60,000 bases of DNA from Polytrichum commune (taxonomy: Eukaryota > Streptophyta > Polytrichopsida > Polytrichales > Polytrichaceae): positions 2,544,001 through 2,604,000 of the forward strand of contig OX485809.1 in the NCBI GenBank assembly GCA_950295325.1. The letters are read 5' to 3'. The notes beneath the pieces were generated by a model. The model worked only from the letters and a program-made list of their open reading frames with translations, did no database searches and was not told where the DNA came from. Positions 21,735-33,219 of the stretch are shown here, in pieces; position 1 is the first letter of the stretch, and each line of letters opens with the position of its first letter. The translations under genes were made by a program, and so were the position numbers.

Positions 21735-22490
21735 TGAGTTTAGGTTCATGTTTGTGTTTGTTGTAGAGGTGAATATGGTGTTGTCTGGTGAGTTGATATA
21801 GAAGCCGTCTATAAGGCTAGTAGATGTGTAATTATAGCCTCCTTGTCTTGAAATATTAGTATTTGTTGGGATATATTCTAGATTGAGGGTTGTGGTGAAG
21901 TTTTTCCATTGAATGTCTTCTTCTTGTGGTGGCGTATTATTGTTGTTATTTTGTCTACCAGTAAGTGCAATGTCTCGGTTAAAGTCGCCGCATAGGATGT
22001 GTATGTGGTTTGGGTGTGTAGTTATTTGGTTAGTGATTTCAATTTTGAGATATGGAATGAGGTGGGTGTCTTCAACGTGTGTGGGCATATACAAGTGTAT
22101 GATTAGCCATGGTAGGAGTGGATGGTTGTTTATTTTTATTATTTGTAAGTATGGGGAAATATTTGCTGGTGTGGGGATCTTTGTGATGTTTCCAGGAAAT
22201 GCGTATTTGTTATGAATGAGTGTGAGTAGGCCACCTCTTCCGGGGGTGTAGGGCATTCTTTGTTGTATGCATCTTGTGAGGGCGTGTGTGTTGTTAAAGA
22301 TGAGTTTGTATTCTGGGAATAGGTTCTGGATGTATTTTGTGGATTTGGTAGCTGTAAGTTTTGTTTCTTGGATATTTATAATTGCTGTGTTTCCAAGGGA
22401 GTGATTTATTAGGCTTTGCAAGTTTGGTAAAGCTGTGTTTAGTGATGATGCATTCCATGTTATTATATTTGTTTCGTAGTTGGTGTTTGT
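21735..22490 (-). other. Apurinic-type endonuclease (APE) domain of LINE ORF2
   Basis: The domain starts at IITWNASSL (about 22470). It contains the catalytic glutamate in NIQETKL (E at 22367), GRGGLLTLIH, the GDFNRD box (about 21989) and the SDHYPV box (about 21737), the order expected for LINE APE endonucleases that nick target DNA. No stop falls inside this domain. The TAA at 21603-21605 follows it. Confidence 0.92.
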
Positions 22491-23041
22491 GATGATACTA
22501 GGGGTGGGTATGGGGATGTTTGGAAGTGGAGGTGGGTGTGAGTATTCATTTATGTTTTCTAAACACCGGAGTGATTAAGTAATTAGTTTTTCAGGGAGAA
22601 AGGGGAATTTTCTTTGGAGTATAATTGGAGTAGGTGGAGTCTCTTGGTTGTGTATATATTTATATAATTCAGTATGTATAGAATTTTTGGGATTTATTAT
22701 ATCTTGGTTATTTTCTATAAATGTTGTATATGGGTGTTGTGTTAGAATGTGCCGTTCGGGGGGGTTGTTAAGGTTGGCTAATCTAATGATTAGTGTGTTG
22801 GTCCATATATCATTAAAGTCGTAAGTGTGGGGTTGTGCTAGTATATTATTACATGTGTTAATTGAGGGGTTTATAGTAATGATTAATGCATATAGTATGT
22901 GTGTTGGTGGAGAGTGGTTTTGTGTTTGGATATATTGGTGTAAGTGTGGGTATTTAGTGTTTGTCTGGTGATGTAGTGGGTGGTTAGTTTTTAAAATGGG
23001 GGCGAATGTGTTTGCTATGTGTTGATACTCGGGTTGTAGTT

Positions 23042-23368
23042 TTATCGTGTTGGGAATAAAATATGTTTTGGCTCTCTTTTATGTGTAGCGGGGTGTGTAC
23101 GTAAAATATTAGGCATTGGTCCCGGGTTGGGTTCTATATCTCCACATTGTAATAATGCTAATTTATTCATGAAGTGATATCCATGAATTTGGATTATTTT
23201 TGGTTTTTGTTTATTTAGTTTTATATATTTTATAAATGTGAATTTGGTTGTACTAAAAAGATTAGGTAAAGCGGGTATTTTATTTGTTTGTTGTTTGGTT
23301 GAGAAGTGTGTATTTTCGTTGTTTTTAGGTGTGTTTACAATATATCTTATACGGATTTGTAAATTCAT
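23042..23368 (-). CDS. LINE ORF1 with 2A ribosome-skipping motif
   Basis: From the ATG at 23368 it encodes about 108 residues; the frame is open upstream to 23467. The protein is basic and N/K/T-rich and matches nothing else I know. Residues 76-84 are GDIEPNPGP (23117-23143), a full match to the 2A consensus D(V/I)ExNPGP, preceded by KLALLQC. At such motifs the ribosome skips the last Gly-Pro bond, releasing the upstream peptide. N-terminal 2A-like motifs are known in trypanosome and several animal LINEs. The frame ends at 23042-23044 and overlaps the ORF2 frame, which lies at -1 relative to it, so the link to ORF2 needs a frameshift or an indel correction in about 23045-23078. Confidence 0.75.
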   Translation of the reverse strand: MNLQIRIRYIVNTPKNNENTHFSTKQQTNKIPALPNLFSTTKFTFIKYIKLNKQKPKIIQIHGYHFMNKLALLQCGDIEPNPGPMPNILRTHPATHKREPKHILFPTR

Positions 23369-23479
23369 GCAGAAATTTAGTTTGGTGTTTGAATGATAGG
23401 TCAAAAATTCAAAATCATGTAAAGAATAGAAATCAACACTAGATTTTTGTTGGCAAATTTGACCTCAAATTTCTTCATT

Positions 23480-26400
23480 GGCGAGCAATTGAGTGCCATA
23501 ATTTTGCAAAACAATATGTTCAAAGAATTGCATATACTGCAACTATCTTCTGTGATCACAATGAATAGCAATGTGTTGACTTATGAATCAACACTTGTAC
23601 CTATCATACAATGTCGAAATTCCAACTTCTTCATATGGTCAAGATCAACAATGTGGAAATTGTATGTACTAATGTGAATAACCTTACCCCCATACTTTGA
23701 TTTTGATGATTGGGAAGAAAAAAACATGAACACCTTGTTGGAATGATAGACAACTTTTTGAAGACATGACCTCACTGATTGAGAGTTTGTTTTCATTGTA
23801 AATTCATCCAAGGCATCAACAAGTTCTACCACCAAGTTATTAGTTGGAGAAACAACTTTAACATCCACAATATCGACATTACGTATCTCTATATTTATCA
23901 TCTCCCAATCAATTGAATTGCACAATTCAATATCATCTTTGGTGCCTTTAACGCTAGATCCAATGGAACCAAGTAAATACAAACTAGAGCTCTACAATAT
24001 TAGCATTTCCATTGCTCACTAGAGTAATTCATGACTTATGTGAACAATGTAGATTGATAGAGAATTGGAAGCCCATGATGAAAGCTTCCTCCTTGCCTAG
24101 TTTGAATGCCAATTACACGTGTTTCCATATCAATAGGCTTCTTCATAGGGTGAGAATCATACGAAAATTTGAGAGTCGAGCAAAATGGAAACTTTGGAGA
24201 AACATACACATATTTGAGAACATGAGTAGTTTCATTAATCGGAGGATCAACTCCGATGACATGAGCATGGACAAAGGTAACAAAACGATGACCATTAGCA
24301 CCATCAATCAAAACAATTCCCAAATTACTATGTTGCTCTAGTTGAAAGTTTTGTTGTTCAAACTTGAAATAGAACTATAAATCTCTTGAGTCAACAGTTA
24401 CTTGATCAAAAGGGTGTTTTGTAAGAAATTGTGCAGCTTTGTGTCAAACAATCTTCAAGGAATCACACCTAGATAATTGAGCAAAATTCCTCTAGCCAGT
24501 CCATGAGGCCAACGATCTATTAGCACATGAGCCAGATCCACCCAGGTGGTGGCAATAACATCTAACATTTCAGTATATTTGGACGAACCACTTGTCTAAA
24601 AATAATGAGGAATGTGCATTTGTGGGGTCAAAGTTTAAACATCAAACGATAACAACAAAAGCAACAACACAACAACCACAAATTCAAATGTTTGTATTCC
24701 ATGTTTGCCAACCATCATATTTGTGTAGTTTTGTGATCTAGTGTACGTCAAATTTACGGTTGGAATTGTCCAAAATTCAAGCATAAATCCAAATATACTT
24801 AAATCCTAGTTTAATCTAGCTTGATTTATTGGTGATATCACCAATAATCCCTCTTGCATCTACTATTGTCAACAACAATGTTCTTGCAACATTCTCGCCT
24901 ACATTAATGATTTTTTGGGAATTGGATAGGAGCTTAAGATTGAACAATAGGTTGAAGAAACACTTGTTGATGTTCACAATGTGGAGGCATGTGTTTGCAC
25001 AAAACCTTCCACATATAGATCACATCATGTTCCTTCACATGTATTGGAGCTCTAAAGTGTTCATCCCAAAAACAACTAAACAAAGTCTTCAACAAGTCTC
25101 ATCATAGTTTAAGTAATGCAAATCTAGTCCTCCTCAACACTCAAAAAGAAACCATCAAGCACAATAACTTGACGGAAAAAACTAGCCAGGTGGGCACGTC
25201 CCCCCCCCCCTCCCCCCGGTTCCAAACAAAATAATGAAAAATGAAAAATAAAAAGTTGTACCTCATTAAAAAATAAAAATAATAATGCATAGTGCGGTAC
25301 TATGAAAGCCTTTAGGGGAAAAAGGATGAGCTTGCATCATGAAGGCACATTTTTCCTTATTATATGATCTTGCAACATACAAGAAACCTTCATAACATCA
25401 TTCAGATCCATAATCGTGTTGTATGGGACTGACAATATTCCACGTAGTATTCCCAGATATTCCCCACGCTCAAATAACAAATGACAACATAATGACCTAA
25501 GAAGCCATTACAAGAACAGAGCGACCAGGATAAAGGGGATTGGTTGCAACATGGGCAATGATAATGAGAAGACCCAAGCATTTGCCAACCTCTAAGGTGA
25601 TTCAAAGGCGGCAATGGGTGGCAACATGGATTTGCAATGCAAGGTTGTGGAGTCATTTTTTGGGATATTTTGCTCCATTGAGAAAACAATGTGATTTTTT
25701 TATTTTTTTTAAACTATAAATTTGATTAAACATGTGCCAAAATTCATGCCCCAACCTAGGAGATAGAGAAATGAAGATTTTGAAAGACTACCATCTAATT
25801 ATAGGAAGGGTTGTAGCCCTAAGAAACATATAAAGTCAGATGGAAGAAAAGAGTAGATGTGCGATTTTTCCTTTCTTAAGATAGATCTAGAGACAATATT
25901 CTTTCAACTTTGGCTAAGAGGCCAATTATCTTACGATGTATCAAGGATCGGGGATTGATCCTCATATATATCAAAATTACCCTAGTTGAGAGGACTAGTT
26001 GGTGTGTTCTTTGTAATAAAGAGTGATTGTTTAGGCTATTATCTACATAAGGACTTTGTATTAGTTTATGACACTACACTACACTTTATTTAGTGTTTGA
26101 TTACATTTAGTGTTGTTACCACCCTACCCTACTCAACACTAATTTTTGATTCCTTTACAATCTTCTCACTTTAACACTCAAAATCATGACACGTGTTATG
26201 ACACTATTGGTTCCAACTTAATCAGAATTTAGTCCTAGCCTGATCGAAATTCCAGTACCCTATAAATTGTCGATGGAGTCCCCATCAGGAATAGGTGCCT
26301 CTACTATAATTCGTGACCCAAACATGAATTCAAGACTCATATTTCTATCACCAGTGTTTAACTAAATGTGTTTATTTTAAGATTTGGGTGAATATATATA

Positions 26401-28165
26401 TATATGGCCTTTTGTTTGCATGCAAGGAATCGAATATCAACACTCCCCATATCATGACCATTCCACCATTTAGATTTACTCCAAGTGCCAAAAGTTGCTT
26501 TAATATCTACAACAACATTGAAGTCACCGCTCACATGATGTGAAACTCTTGACTCAAGAATCAAGGGAGAATATCCATGGTCTTTGAGTGGTAATTGCTG
26601 AGAGTTAGTATGGGATTTCTATGTCTATAGAAAGGTCATGACAAGCGCTACAAGACACATTCTTTGTTTGTGGAAAATAAGCAAGATTTGAAAGAGATGT
26701 CATCATTTTAAGGAGTTGGAGGTGTTTCTTGAAAATAATATGGGAGATGAGCTTGTGATGAGCACCACCTGAACTAGGCATATGTTCACTTCAAGGAGAC
26801 ATAAACCACTTGTTGAATAGATAGCACTACATAGCACACTATCTTCAACCCAATAGAAATATTGCAACTTACAACATGAACCTTCAATGTTATATATTGT
26901 GGTTTGACAAATAAATTGCTCTCACAAAATTATGAGCAACATTTATAGTGTGGAAATGTTGTTGACAAGGTGGCTTGCCATATTTACCATAATCATTGCA
27001 ATCCTAAAAAGATGTTGGTGGATCATGGGAGCTTTCATCTTGGAGCTTTAATGACAACACAAACTTATCCACCATGAGCATACTATTGATCTGAATAAGT
27101 GTGGCCACACCATTAGTCATCAACCCAAATTAATTGTTTTTTTAATCATCAAGAAAGTGGTGTGGGGACACTTGTTGCTACAATACCCACAATAGTGTTG
27201 CATTTTTTATTCTAGAGGTCGGGGCGGCATTATAAAATACATTATAAAATATTATAAACTACTTTAAATGTTTTTTATTGAAAAACATCGAAGACATCAA
27301 TCTGTGAGGTCCTTTATGGTAAATCATTGTCAAAAATATTCTCCCTCGTTCAGGATCAATTCTTCGAGCTCTTCTCCGTTCAGGTTTTGATCAAAGACTA
27401 TGCCTCGATCGTCCCCGATTCAAAATTCGTCTTGTTCATCGTCGTCATCAACATCACCGTCGTCATTCGCCATATCTTGGCACACTGTCGTTGAGATATG
27501 AATGTACTAATGCTATATGGTAATATGGAACAATTGGTGAAGTTGCGCATGTCTATTCTTTCCCTACTAACCTGGACTAGCTTTAGTAGTGAATCTATAA
27601 TAAATAACTTAAGAATGCCTAAAAAATGCCTCAAATTTTGCCGATTATTTTGAAATAAATTAAAATATATGCACCACTATCCACAAGGCAAATCATGGAG
27701 GCCACTCTAATTAACATGCCACATAAAATCAAAATTTCAATTTACTCTTCTTTTTAAAGGCAAATGAACATCCTCCTCATAGGTAGCATTCAAGTGGAAA
27801 TCCCCATGTGACTTGTCTTTGTCCCTCCAAAAGGGGTCAAGTTTTCGTGACATTACTATGTGGGAAGGTAGAAACGCAAAGAAACGTTATCTAGCCCGTG
27901 GATTTTTACTGGTAGCCCAATTGACCTCTAAATCGGGGTCAAAGACCCCGAATTTAGTTTGCAATGGTACCATGGCATATATAGAGTTCATTATATTATT
28001 ATGGGTTGTTTTTGAGATTTATTGATATTAATCTTGTCACAAAGATTCATTTTTTTATAAAAGGAAACATGAGAATAGGATATAGTATTCCTTTTTCTAT
28101 AACTAAACCTAAAATTTAAATAAATTATTCGACTATGGTTTGAAGTAACCGCCCTAGGACTATGG
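23480..28165. other. No recognisable gene; probably decayed repeats
   Basis: Several short ORFs exist (for example minus 23581-23982 and minus 24036-24323), but none has a motif or splice pattern I recognise. A homopolymeric stretch of C lies at 25201-25217. The 26170-26310 part is a dispersed repeat (separate entry). An (at)n run lies near 26394-26404. Confidence 0.4.
26170..26310 (+). repeat. Dispersed repeat family F (also near 14220-14330 and 40390-40550)
   Basis: The order 'cactcaaaatcatgacacgt, gacactattggttcca, tagtcctagcctgatcgaaa, gtcgatggagtcc, aggaataggtgcctctact' recurs in diverged form at 40390-40550 and in part at 14218-14310. No coding capacity is visible. Confidence 0.5.
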
Positions 28166-28171
28166 TAGTAA

Positions 28172-28650
28172 GGGCCACTTTGCACTGGAGATTTAGGGCC
28201 CTTGAGCCGTGAAATACAAATAACGTGATTGGTTGAGAAGGTGGAGATAGTCCAAGTTCACTTTACACTAGACCATGAGGGCATGAGTGACCAAAATCTG
28301 AATGGCATCAAGTGGATAATGTTTTGTGATTTACTGGAGATTGTGTTAGGCCCATCAAAACTAGGTGGGTCTAACGTAAAACCAAGGGCCATGGCAACAC
28401 AATTACATTGCCATTGTTACCTGGAAATACTATATTGCCACAGTGGGGTCCTAGACTACGTGTTATTTTGGATTGTCATAAATGTGTTCAAACCCCTCAA
28501 CATGGCCCACTTTCACTTTACATTAAGTTTGATGACCCATCAATTGCAAAAATGAATTTCTATATCCTAGGGGTACGACCATTGGATTGTTTTCTAGAAC
28601 CCCTAGATTTTCATGATCACGGCTCTTAATCCGTGTATAAAACAACCTCC
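28172..28650. mobile_element. MITE of the GGGCCACTT family, copy with eroded right end
   Basis: The left end GGGCCACTTTGCACTGGAG follows TAA (28169-28171). Internal landmarks 'gtccaagttcactttacact', 'gtgttaggcccat' and 'ggtgggtctaacg' are shared with the copies at 30676 and 59477. The right end (gatcacggctcttaatccgt) matches that of the 30676 copy only up to the last about 20 bp, so its terminal repeat is degraded. Confidence 0.65.
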
Positions 28651-30675
28651 TAAGACCCAATTGTAAAGATGTTGTTTCTTCAACTCAAACAACAAAGCTT
28701 CTTGAGAACTCATCAATTGTTGTAACTCGGAAAGAAGAGCTTCGCTTCGCATTAACAACTTAAGAAGGGCGGATTTTTACCGCACTCCAACGATAACTTA
28801 ATCTAGATGTCATGAATCGAAATACCTCCGAAAGCATTTGGTTCACAAGTTGTTGCATATAACATAAAGTGTGGAGTGGTTTCAAAGCCAAAAGTTGACG
28901 TGACACATGGATGTGGGAAATATGATGGCATGAAAACACACAAACAAAGCATCTGTAAAGGATCTTGAAAGGCCCCCATCCACTTGTCGACAGCTTGGAG
29001 GGGCCTGTAAAAGCTTTGTTGTTCTTATCATCCACTTGTTGAAGCGTTATCGGAGCAGTGCATGATTGATAGTGGTGAGAGAATACGCTATCTCTTCACA
29101 TTTAATTGTAAGGTAGGGCATGCAAAAAGGAAAACGGTGAAAATAAGCTCATTCGGCCACAAAGAGTGGCTTAGAGTTGGTGCAATGTTTTTCAGAGATG
29201 GAGTAGATCAAATGATGAGTGAAAGCAAGTTGTTTCGTAATACTAGATCATAGTAAAGAACTAGTTACGTTGTTTCAAAGAGGTAAGAGGTAAGTCAAAC
29301 CCCTTCTTTGTACAGTGGAGTTTCCCTAATTTGAGCATCAAAATATCCTACTTTGCATATGAAAGCCCACCCACACTTAAATGATGGATATAGCTAGCGG
29401 ATGGCTCCCAGTATGGGGCATTTTTTTCATCATTTTTAATCAATGACTAGATGTAATGTACTCAAGTGGCAAATGTTCACTTGCTGAAAGCGATGGAAAA
29501 GTGCCCCATATTGGTGGGAGATGTCCGTTTGCTATGCCCACTAGTAAGTGTGGCAAGGCAGGATGCACACAAAAGAGTGAACTCACTTTAGTAAGAGATT
29601 GGTGGGGTGTGAATGTCATGAAGTTGTGCTTGGGTATTGATGCTTATATGAAGTGTCGCGCACCTCTCCATGAGGAGTGCCCGCAACACCATGGGCACAA
29701 GGGGGGCCCCGGAGTGACACCTGGGACATAGGTGAGAGGGCCCAAGTGATCCTAATGTGAGTGAGGGCCCCAGGCGTTGAGAACGCCTCCCACCCATGGA
29801 GACTAGGAGTCACGAGGGTAAGGCCATAAGCATTGGGTAGCTTATGGCGTCCGGATTCTAGAATGCTCAAGAACTCCCCAATCGGAGGTGTGAGCGATTG
29901 GGGAGACAATTGTGGGCCGACAATTTTCTAGGCATAGTGACCCTTTTATTATGCGCCTCCCTATCAAATGAACACTACTCAACCTAACAAATGTTCATTT
30001 CATCACACTAAACTGATAGGTAGTTAACTCCCAAGTTATCTTTGTTGGTAATCCATATTGGATTCTATGTTTATTCATCCTAATAGCTTAGTGGCAGCCG
30101 CCTACACTAAACCCACGTGGTAGTCGACACCTTGTAGACATGTCTACCGGAACTATTAGACCATCTTTTGGTGAACCATGAAAAAGAAAACAAACTCATG
30201 AAAGATATCCAAAATACTAAAGCAAAACCCGACATTCCTCTTCCAAGTTTGGGCCAAACTTGGAGGTCAACTTGCCAACACCAAAGTTTTGTCAAGAGTG
30301 AAGGTGTTGTGCACAAAATACAAGTAAAAATCATACACCTAGCCAGCTGATCAATCAGAGATAAGGTAAGGTCCTAGCACTAAAGTGATGATGACCATCT
30401 TTCCTGCATAGGCGTCTTTATCGATTCTCGCTTATCCGCCAGTATCTAGATTTCCCTATAATTGGAAACTGGAGGTGATATTTCACAAGAAACATAAAGA
30501 ATTCTTCAAAAGAGAGAGAGAGAGACATCCAGACTCTTTGAGCCTGTGCAAAGTGAAACTTGGACTTACACAACATGACATCTGTCTCTTACATACTTAC
30601 ATGCATGATTCAAAAGGCGGGTAAAAATTGCAATAGGATTTCATCACCCTAGTAGTAGGCCCACCCGGTGCCAAA
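28651..30675. other. No recognisable gene
   Basis: Short ORFs occur in several frames. 29456-29731 (+) and its complement are the longest around 29.6 kb, but no family motif is seen. A (ga)n run lies at 30511-30524. I see nothing else. Confidence 0.4.
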
Positions 30676-31278
30676 GGGCCACTTTCTCACACAAGGCTGA
30701 AGGCCCCTGACCATGGCAATGTAAGAGCTCTCATTGGCCGAAAAGGCGGAGACCGTCCAAGTTCACTTCACACTAGGAGGTGAAGGCCTAAAAGCCCAAA
30801 GAAAAGTTCGTGGATGAAAAGTCTACATGGAGTCCTCTGTGGCAGGTTGTGGATAAGGGTGATGGTCTACCGGAATTTGCGTCAAACCCACCTCCAAGAA
30901 GTGGGCCTAACGCAAATTCCGGGAGACCATGAATTTTTTAATATATTTTTTCCTAGCATGATAGATTTCAGGACATATTGTAGGGTAGATTCCAAAACAA
31001 ATTCTAGGACAAATACCAGGACAAACAAACAACACCAAGTAATTCTCTTAGATTCATAAAATTTGAGACATATTGTATTAAACCAAGTCCTCCCTTTTTT
31101 CTGCCAACAAAATATGCAATGGTCCCACAACATGGTTCATTCTCGCTTCACACTATGCTTGAGGGCCCAAGACCACATAAAATGGCTTTCCCAACACCCA
31201 TGGTACGGCATTTGGATGAGAGTTAAGGGTCCTCACCATTACAAGATCACGGCTCTTGGCTCATGTGTGAAGTGGCCC
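30676..31278. mobile_element. MITE of the GGGCCACTT family, about 600 bp
   Basis: The left end GGGCCACTTTCTCACACAAG is inverted at the right end (GGGCCACTTCACACATGAGC on the minus strand). TAA follows the right end at 31279-31281; the left flank is CAA/AAA, so the target duplication is imperfect. An internal hairpin at about 30862-30931 pairs atggtctaccggaatttgcg with cgcaaattccgggagaccat. No ORF of note. Confidence 0.65.
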
Positions 31279-31629
31279 TAAACTGATTGTCCCAATTAGT
31301 GGATTTGGGCGAACCAACCCATACACTTGTTCCTTGTTGGATGCCTAAACCCTTGCCTCCAAGGAACCAATGTACAAGTTGGTTCACCCAAGCCCAATTA
31401 GTGCGTGTTGTGATTTGGTGCAATTAGTTACATAGTGCAATAATGTCTACCTTAGGAGTCTAATTTTTACTGACAAATGTTCAATAGGTTGTTCGGACAT
31501 TATAGAACTAAATGACTTTTTCTTGGTAAAATATTGCATTCTCATTAAATATTTATAGCGTTGTGTAACTCCGAATAGTAGCATGCACTAATTGGGATAA
31601 TTATTGTAGTTGTGTGGTATTCGGATCCT

Positions 31630-32545
31630 TTTTCCCTGCACTCACTTTCTCATAGGATATGAAACGCACTACTAGTTAGTGTGAGATGATTATCAAATCC
31701 AATCGTGCCCGTAGCCAAGTTGCCTCGTAATTTTATGAATATTTTATTTATCATTGGTATAGTAGGGGTTTTCATGCTCATCAAGTGGTCATGTAGGTCC
31801 CTCCCAATCATGTTTGATAATTGAACCTAGGACGGTTAGCATGTTTTACACACATAGTCCAATCCTTTTTAAACAAATGTCTGTTTGGTGCATGTTCTTA
31901 GTTCCACACCTAACCACATAGCAATATAGTGGATTTAGGCACGTCTACCTCAACATCGTATTTGTAGCTCAAAATCGGAGAAAGTTGTGTTGTCTGTGAT
32001 TCCAACCCAAAAGTGAATAGGAATAATAGCGGGGTAAGAGGAAATGATTGAAGGCGGGGCAAGTATTAATATGCTTTTACATGTTGACTATTGAGCCTAG
32101 AACAATTGACATGTTTTGAGCACGTAGTTGAATCTCTTTTGTCCACATGTCTTTTTGGTGTCTTAGTTCCACACCTAACCACATACCACTCAAATACATG
32201 TGTTGAGATTATTGCTTATGTTGGATTTAGGCACGTCTACCATAACAATGTGTTTGGAGCTCAGCATGAATGTGATAAACTTATCAATGATCTCAACCCA
32301 AGAGTGAAAAAGAATCACAATGTGATAAGAGGAATGATTGAAAGAGGTGTAAATATTAGACTTTTATATATTGACTATTGAACCTAGAATGGTGAACATG
32401 TTTTGAGCACATAGTCCAATCTCTTTATGCATATGTGTTTTTGGATGTTTGTTCCAAGTTCCACACCTAACCACATACCACTCGGCATTAGGTGTCCACA
32501 TTATTGTCATATTGGATTTAGGCATGCCTAGGATTGAAGAAAATT
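31630..32545 (+). repeat. Repeat family E, three linked units
   Basis: Three copies of 'ttgaacctag...gttagcatgtttt..cacatagtccaatct...ccacacctaaccacata...ggcac(g)tctacc' start near 31821, 32092 and 32380, spaced by about 270-290 bp. The first also carries the upstream part shared with the 14388 copy (gatgattatcaaatccaatc, gtgcccgta). This looks like tandem amplification of part of a family E element. Confidence 0.65.
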
Positions 32546-32639
32546 GTCCTATCAACGATTTCAACCCAAGTGAAAAGTAAACACAGTGTCTGGGGACACA
32601 ATCGGACACAATCGGTCAAAATCCTAGTTATTCCAAGTC

Positions 32640-32790
32640 CAATTAATTACATGTTGTGATCTTTTGGATTTTCTTTATTAGTTTGAGGTATAATCCACAG
32701 GTTTCTCGAAAACGATCGGTAATTTTTCTGAAGTCTTTAACCTCAATCGGTTCATATGTAACGTTCTCCCTGTTCATTTGAGTAAACACA
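32640..32790 (+). repeat. Dispersed repeat, copy 3 of 3 (see 945-1060)
   Basis: It shares 'gatcttttggattttcttta', 'tagtttgaggtata' and 'gaagtctttaacctcaa' with the copies near 945 and 6530. Confidence 0.4.
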
Positions 32791-32964
32791 CAGGAGCAAG
32801 AGGAATGATTGAAAGGTTGGTAAATTATTAGAGTTTCTACACGTGCCATGTTCTGCGATAAGCTGGATGTTGAAACTGCCGCAAGCTCATCCGCTTCCAC
32901 TTCTCTACCTGACTCGGCGCAGATGCATGTCCTTTACTGCCTCCTCCAACTTTGAATATCATCA

Positions 32965-33020
32965 CAAATTCGTCTTTCTCTTTCCTTCTTTCTCACTCTC
33001 TCTCTTTCTTTCTCGTCATG
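32965..33020 (+). promoter_or_regulatory. CT-rich tract, possible leader or core promoter of the twin-LOV gene
   Basis: A pyrimidine tract (ttcgtctttctctttccttc, ttctttctc) lies about 1.8 kb upstream of the LOV start codon. CT-rich tracts are common near plant transcription starts and in 5' leaders. The intervening tandem array (33220-34370) would then be 5' UTR or a leader intron. This is position-based inference only. Confidence 0.25.
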
Positions 33021-33219
33021 CTTCAAAGTTGAGAGCTTTCCGTAGATTCACCTTTCTGGAGTTGAGGTGAAGAAAAATCTGCCGAAGCTGAACCCGGAGC
33101 ATGCACGAGCTTGATCCCGGGGCTTGATCTTTGTGCACATACTTACTTACATGCATTTTGTAGCTGGCGTGCTAAGCCTCTGCCACTAACTAGGAGGAAA
33201 TCTACCCTCTCTTATCTAG

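Larger units (their letters stand above)
16071..23078 (-). pseudogene. LINE ORF2 polyprotein, about 2,330 codons with in-frame stops
   Basis: This frame runs without any indel from about 23078 to the TAG at 16071-16073. It is interrupted by TAA at 22575-22577, TAA at 21603-21605, TAA at 20238-20240, TAG at 19845-19847 and TAA at 19713-19715. On both sides of each stop the protein continues sensibly, for example into the RT domain and past it. The last uninterrupted piece is 1,210 residues (19703-16071). It would encode the full enzymatic machinery for target-primed reverse transcription. The N-terminal about 200 residues are rich in N, P, T and H and match nothing I know. Residues 223-235 of the last piece have four cysteines spaced CxxxC. 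The stops make translation of full-length protein unlikely unless they are read through. Confidence 0.8.
15800..23480 (-). mobile_element. Non-LTR retrotransposon (LINE) with 2A, APE, RT, RNase H and RLE-like domains
   Basis: One element read on the minus strand carries, in order, a short ORF with a 2A motif, an apurinic-type endonuclease, a reverse transcriptase, a chromodomain-like part, RNase H and a CCHC plus PD-(D/E)XK segment. The coding strand is very poor in G and rich in A and C, unlike the flanking genes. The outer limits are uncertain: no LTR, no poly(A) and no clear target duplication can be seen, and 15800 and 23480 are estimates based on where coding or structure stops. Carrying both APE and RLE endonucleases resembles the Dualen/RandI group known from Chlamydomonas. 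Most of the length is open, so it is likely a young but disabled copy. Confidence 0.85.

Noticed and set aside
16071-23078. Alternative nuclear code (TAA/TAG = Gln) in the LINE as the main explanation
   Set aside because: Gln is encoded by CAA/CAG at very many sites and by TAR at only about five. A reassigned code would normally show a much larger TAR share. C-to-T decay explains the pattern more simply, so recoding is kept only as a test.
23045-23080. Programmed -1 frameshift site between LINE ORF1 and ORF2
   Set aside because: No X XXY YYZ heptamer is in frame in the overlap. A simple indel is equally likely, so no regulatory feature is annotated.
23581-23982. 133-codon minus-strand ORF upstream of the LINE
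   Set aside because: No motif recognised, no link in frame with the LINE, and no splice evidence. Left unassigned.
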